DNA of 64,000 nt from Gnetum montanum (taxonomy: Eukaryota > Streptophyta > Gnetopsida > Gnetales > Gnetaceae): the NCBI GenBank assembly GCA_015680685.1, contig MNCI01018957.1, positions 249,924-313,923 of the forward strand, given 5' to 3'. The translations under genes were made by a program, and so were the position numbers. How positions within the stretch are numbered: the first letter of the stretch is position 1; the number at the start of each line of letters is the position of its first letter. Shown one piece after another: positions 61,771 to 64,000 of this stretch. The notes under the pieces are model-generated. The model did no database searches, was not told the origin of the DNA, and saw only the letters and a program-made list of their open reading frames with translations.

Positions 61771-61779
61771 CTGATTGTC

Positions 61780-62460
61780 CAACTATGGTATCCATCATGG
61801 TCACCTCCATCACGATCACCATATGTATCTCTATCATGGTGCTTAACGTTGCTGCTACCTTAACTCCCTTCTTTCGAGGCCCCATAGTCTTGGAATCCAT
61901 TCTTTCTAGAACCAAGATTATCTAGATTAGAGTGTAGACACTAATTAAGGGCCTCCTCATCAAGGAGAGGAGGAGAGTTTGTGTATTGGGAAGTTCCTAA
62001 GAAGAGGTCTTCCACTTCCTTTTTTCCGAATAGGAACAAGGGATTTGTGAACCATTTTTCCTTTAAAGCCTCATAGTGAGCTTCCATCTACTGATCTTTC
62101 TTTTGCTATGCCTTTGTGAGATGATAATCTTGGTAGGCATGATCTGGCACCTCATATTCAACATTGAGCCTTGTGATGCCCAATCTCATAAGATTGTGGA
62201 GCAAGATCATAGGAATTGATTGATCAGACAGTAACATGATGTTGCCCTCCATGTCCCTCCACCACAATTTTTCATCCCGGTGTAGGATTAAGGTGAAGTC
62301 CAAAATGTAAGCATCTGGATTCATATAGGCCACCTTGCATTATAAGAGCATGGGTGGTTTATCACCTTCCTACCTTGGATTGGAATTGCCTATGAATGGT
62401 GGTGGAGAATCTTCCCTATGAGAAGAAGCCAAGTTAGTGTTTGAAAAGAATGTGCTTTTA
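61780..62460 (-). pseudogene. gag N-terminal part of element 5
   Basis: YILDFTLILHRDEKLWWRDM and EGNIMLLSDQSIP (about 62310-62215), then LMRLGITRLNVEYEV (about 62195-62150), match elements 2 and 3. The Ser/His/Asp linker begins near 61900. The remainder is deleted up to RNase H. Confidence 0.8.
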
Positions 62461-62558
62461 GTACTCTTTTTTGTTTTAATGATTTTAACTTTAAGACCTT
62501 TACAATGTCATTTAGTGATTTCACTAATTTCCTAGATGGTGCATGTAGCTAACTAAAG

Positions 62559-62576
62559 TCCCTAGAAATGACGCTA
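62559..62576 (-). promoter_or_regulatory. primer-binding site of element 5 (decayed)
   Basis: On the minus strand TAGCGTCATTTCTAGGGA follows the LTR end plus one T. It keeps CG where element 2 has CA, supporting the TGGCGCC consensus. Confidence 0.6.
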
Positions 62577-62577
62577 A

Positions 62578-63421
62578 TGATGAGTAGCAAGCAATCCCTA
62601 TGCCCAACCATACGAATCACTAGTGTTCACTAAGTGATCCAGTCGACTTTCCTAGACTTTGGCTCCCTAAGTACATCTTATCTAGGTAGTGAATCTTAAG
62701 GATGTGATCATTTTCTTCTCAATTCCACTTGTGGGGTACAATGGTATGGTTAAGTATAACTAAGGCATATGATTTGTATAATTTTTATATTTTTATTTGT
62801 TTATCCTAAATGTAAAAATAAAGTAATTAAATGGTAATTAATCTAGTAACTATTTAGTGCCTTAAACTAATCCTAACATAAGCATCCACTCCCATCTATT
62901 GTACACATCCTAAACACATTGTAATGATAATGGGTTACCAAGCATAAGTGTGACTGAGATTACCAAGTGTTAACGTATGCTTAAGGTGGTTGTACTTATG
63001 TGCATTAATTGTTCATATTTGATTAGTTAATTAAATGCATGAATGTAAATTACATAATAGTAAAGTAAACTAAAGTAAATATTATGCTATTTCCAAGTGA
63101 TGCAAGGTCTATTAAGAAGCTTGTCTTTATTACCATTCACATTGAAGTGTCTAGGTACATCAGTGCTCGAATAAAGATCTGTACACTTCTCAACTCCTAC
63201 TGCGAGCACTTAAAAAATATTCTAACTCTCAAGAAAATAAACTTCAAGAGCTCTGCTATGCTACTAATGGATGAATGTCATAAATGCAATAGGTGCATGC
63301 ATTTGTATAGATAAGACTAGACACTCTGTCGATGCATCATCTCATGCGTCGACAGGTACACATCGATGCATATGCATCAATGCAGCTACATTGATGGGTA
63401 CATGTCAATAATGATTCATCA
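62578..63421 (-). repeat. 5' LTR of element 5
   Basis: Plus-strand TGATGAGTAGCAAGCAATCCC ... AATAATGATTCATCA, 844 bp. U3 has CATCGATG / GTCGACG units (63330-63410) and TATA-like CTATACAAATGC in reverse near 63308. Confidence 0.92.
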
Positions 63422-64000
63422 ATTGGAAATTCCTTGTCATCATTCTTCATGTCTATCATAAGAAAATATGCTAGATAAAACTACCCATTGATAGTGGTCA
63501 CCACATCTTCGATCTGTCCTAAAGGAATGATGACAAATTAATCTGTTAGCTCTAACCTTATGTTGCACTTCTAAAGGGTGGTAGGTTCGATGCCTTATAT
63601 GTTTCTTGAGAGATCAAATTTACTTTGGAACTTGAGTTAAATAAAGCCTTGATTAGTGAATTTTCAACTACTTGTAAATAAATCAGAGAAATTCCTAGAT
63701 CAATTCCATATTTAGGAAGTGGTCCTATCTTAATCCAGTCTAATACTATTCTAGTTAACATGATAGTCACAAGTTTCTGAGTTGGTTGCCATAGAAGTAG
63801 AATGTTTATAGGAGGATTACTTAGAGAAGGAATTTGCTTAGATGGAGTTCTTACTTGATCAGTCTTTTTCACACTTGTCCTAAAGAAAGGATGTTTCTTA
63901 GATTTACCTTTTGTATTGCTAGTATGATACTCTATCTATATATTCATTGCCCTTATGGCACTTCTTTGCTAAGGTTGTGACAATAGTTTTCCTTTCATTG
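63422..64000 (-). pseudogene. protease, N-terminal half, and Gag-Pol linker of element 4
   Basis: On the minus strand: LVTIMLTRIVLDWIK (about 63765-63720), LIKALFNSSSKVNLISQ (about 63650-63600; active-site Asp now Asn), then text leading to NDDKEFP at 63422-63445. It continues directly in sense into PIIMGRAW at 54247 once element 5 is removed. Confidence 0.85.

Larger units (their letters stand above)
54251..63421 (-). mobile_element. Element 5: Athila-like retrotransposon nested in the protease of element 4
   Basis: The LTRs are 54251-55093 (3') and 62578-63421 (5'), of nearly equal length (843 and 844 bp) and well diverged. Flanking 5-mers are ATAGG (54246-54250) and ATTGG (63422-63426): a target duplication with one change. 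Internal order on the minus strand: PBS, gag N-terminal part (62460 to about 61780), a deletion removing the rest of gag, protease and RT, RNase H/integrase (about 61770-60090), purine tract (60059-60037), spacer with U3-like module (58600-58495) and ORF3 (about 58080-55347). Confidence 0.92.
47576..64000 (-). mobile_element. Element 4: Athila-like retrotransposon (5' end outside the window), host of nested element 5
   Basis: Minus-strand reading from the right: protease N-terminal half (64000-63422), then element 5 (63421-54251), then protease C-terminal half (54250 to about 53860). A large deletion of RT-integrase follows, then a purine tract (53641-53629), spacer (about 53600-51500) with U3-like module, ORF3 (about 51450-48664), PPT (CAGTCATGGGTA) and 3' LTR (48463-47576). 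Removing element 5 rejoins the protease reading (EFPIIMGRAW). The gag and 5' LTR lie beyond the window. Confidence 0.85.

Overview
This window looks like nuclear DNA of a seed plant with a large, repeat-filled genome, possibly a gymnosperm. The evidence is spliced genes, a plant NLR gene, a pentatricopeptide-repeat (PPR) relic, and stacked, heavily mutated plant LTR retrotransposons. There is no bacterial gene organisation. The species assignment is inference.

Layout. Positions 1-9968 hold a plus-strand Ty3/gypsy element of the Athila type (element 1). Its gag is interrupted by another LTR, whose end is at 301. A decayed hAT/DUF659 transposase lies at about 10560-11340. Element 2 (plus strand, 11601-24565) is the most complete copy: LTR, primer-binding site (PBS), gag, protease, RT, RNase H, integrase, a third ORF, polypurine tract (PPT) and LTR. 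A minus-strand solo LTR with a perfect CCTTG target duplication (13823-14569, containing a 330-N gap) sits inside its gag. Positions 25342-31931 (minus) hold an apparently intact seven-exon NLR gene encoding 1000 residues. A small non-autonomous LTR element (29930-31486) lies exactly at one of its splice acceptors. Next come a PPR pseudogene (about 33150-34270) and a Copia-like LTR (34864-36193). Element 3 (minus, about 37435-46740) has lost its third ORF. Element 4 (minus, 47576 to beyond 64000) has its protease split by the nested element 5 (minus, 54251-63421).

How the parts fit. All five large elements belong to one broad family. Shared features are LTRs with TGATGAGT...ACTCATCA ends, a PBS resembling tRNA-Asp, protease-RT-RNase H-integrase order, and a VF(M/I)DD-type RT motif. 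Most also keep a long coiled-coil ORF3 between pol and the 3' LTR. Between pol and ORF3 they carry a purine tract like the terminal PPT, a conserved block of about 90 bp, and a TATA-bearing repeat module resembling the U3 of the same element's LTRs. This suggests ORF3 was a separate transcription unit. All copies are dead: stops fall mostly where a sister copy has Gln or Trp, as expected from decay of methylated cytosines. The NLR is the only gene in the window that looks functional.
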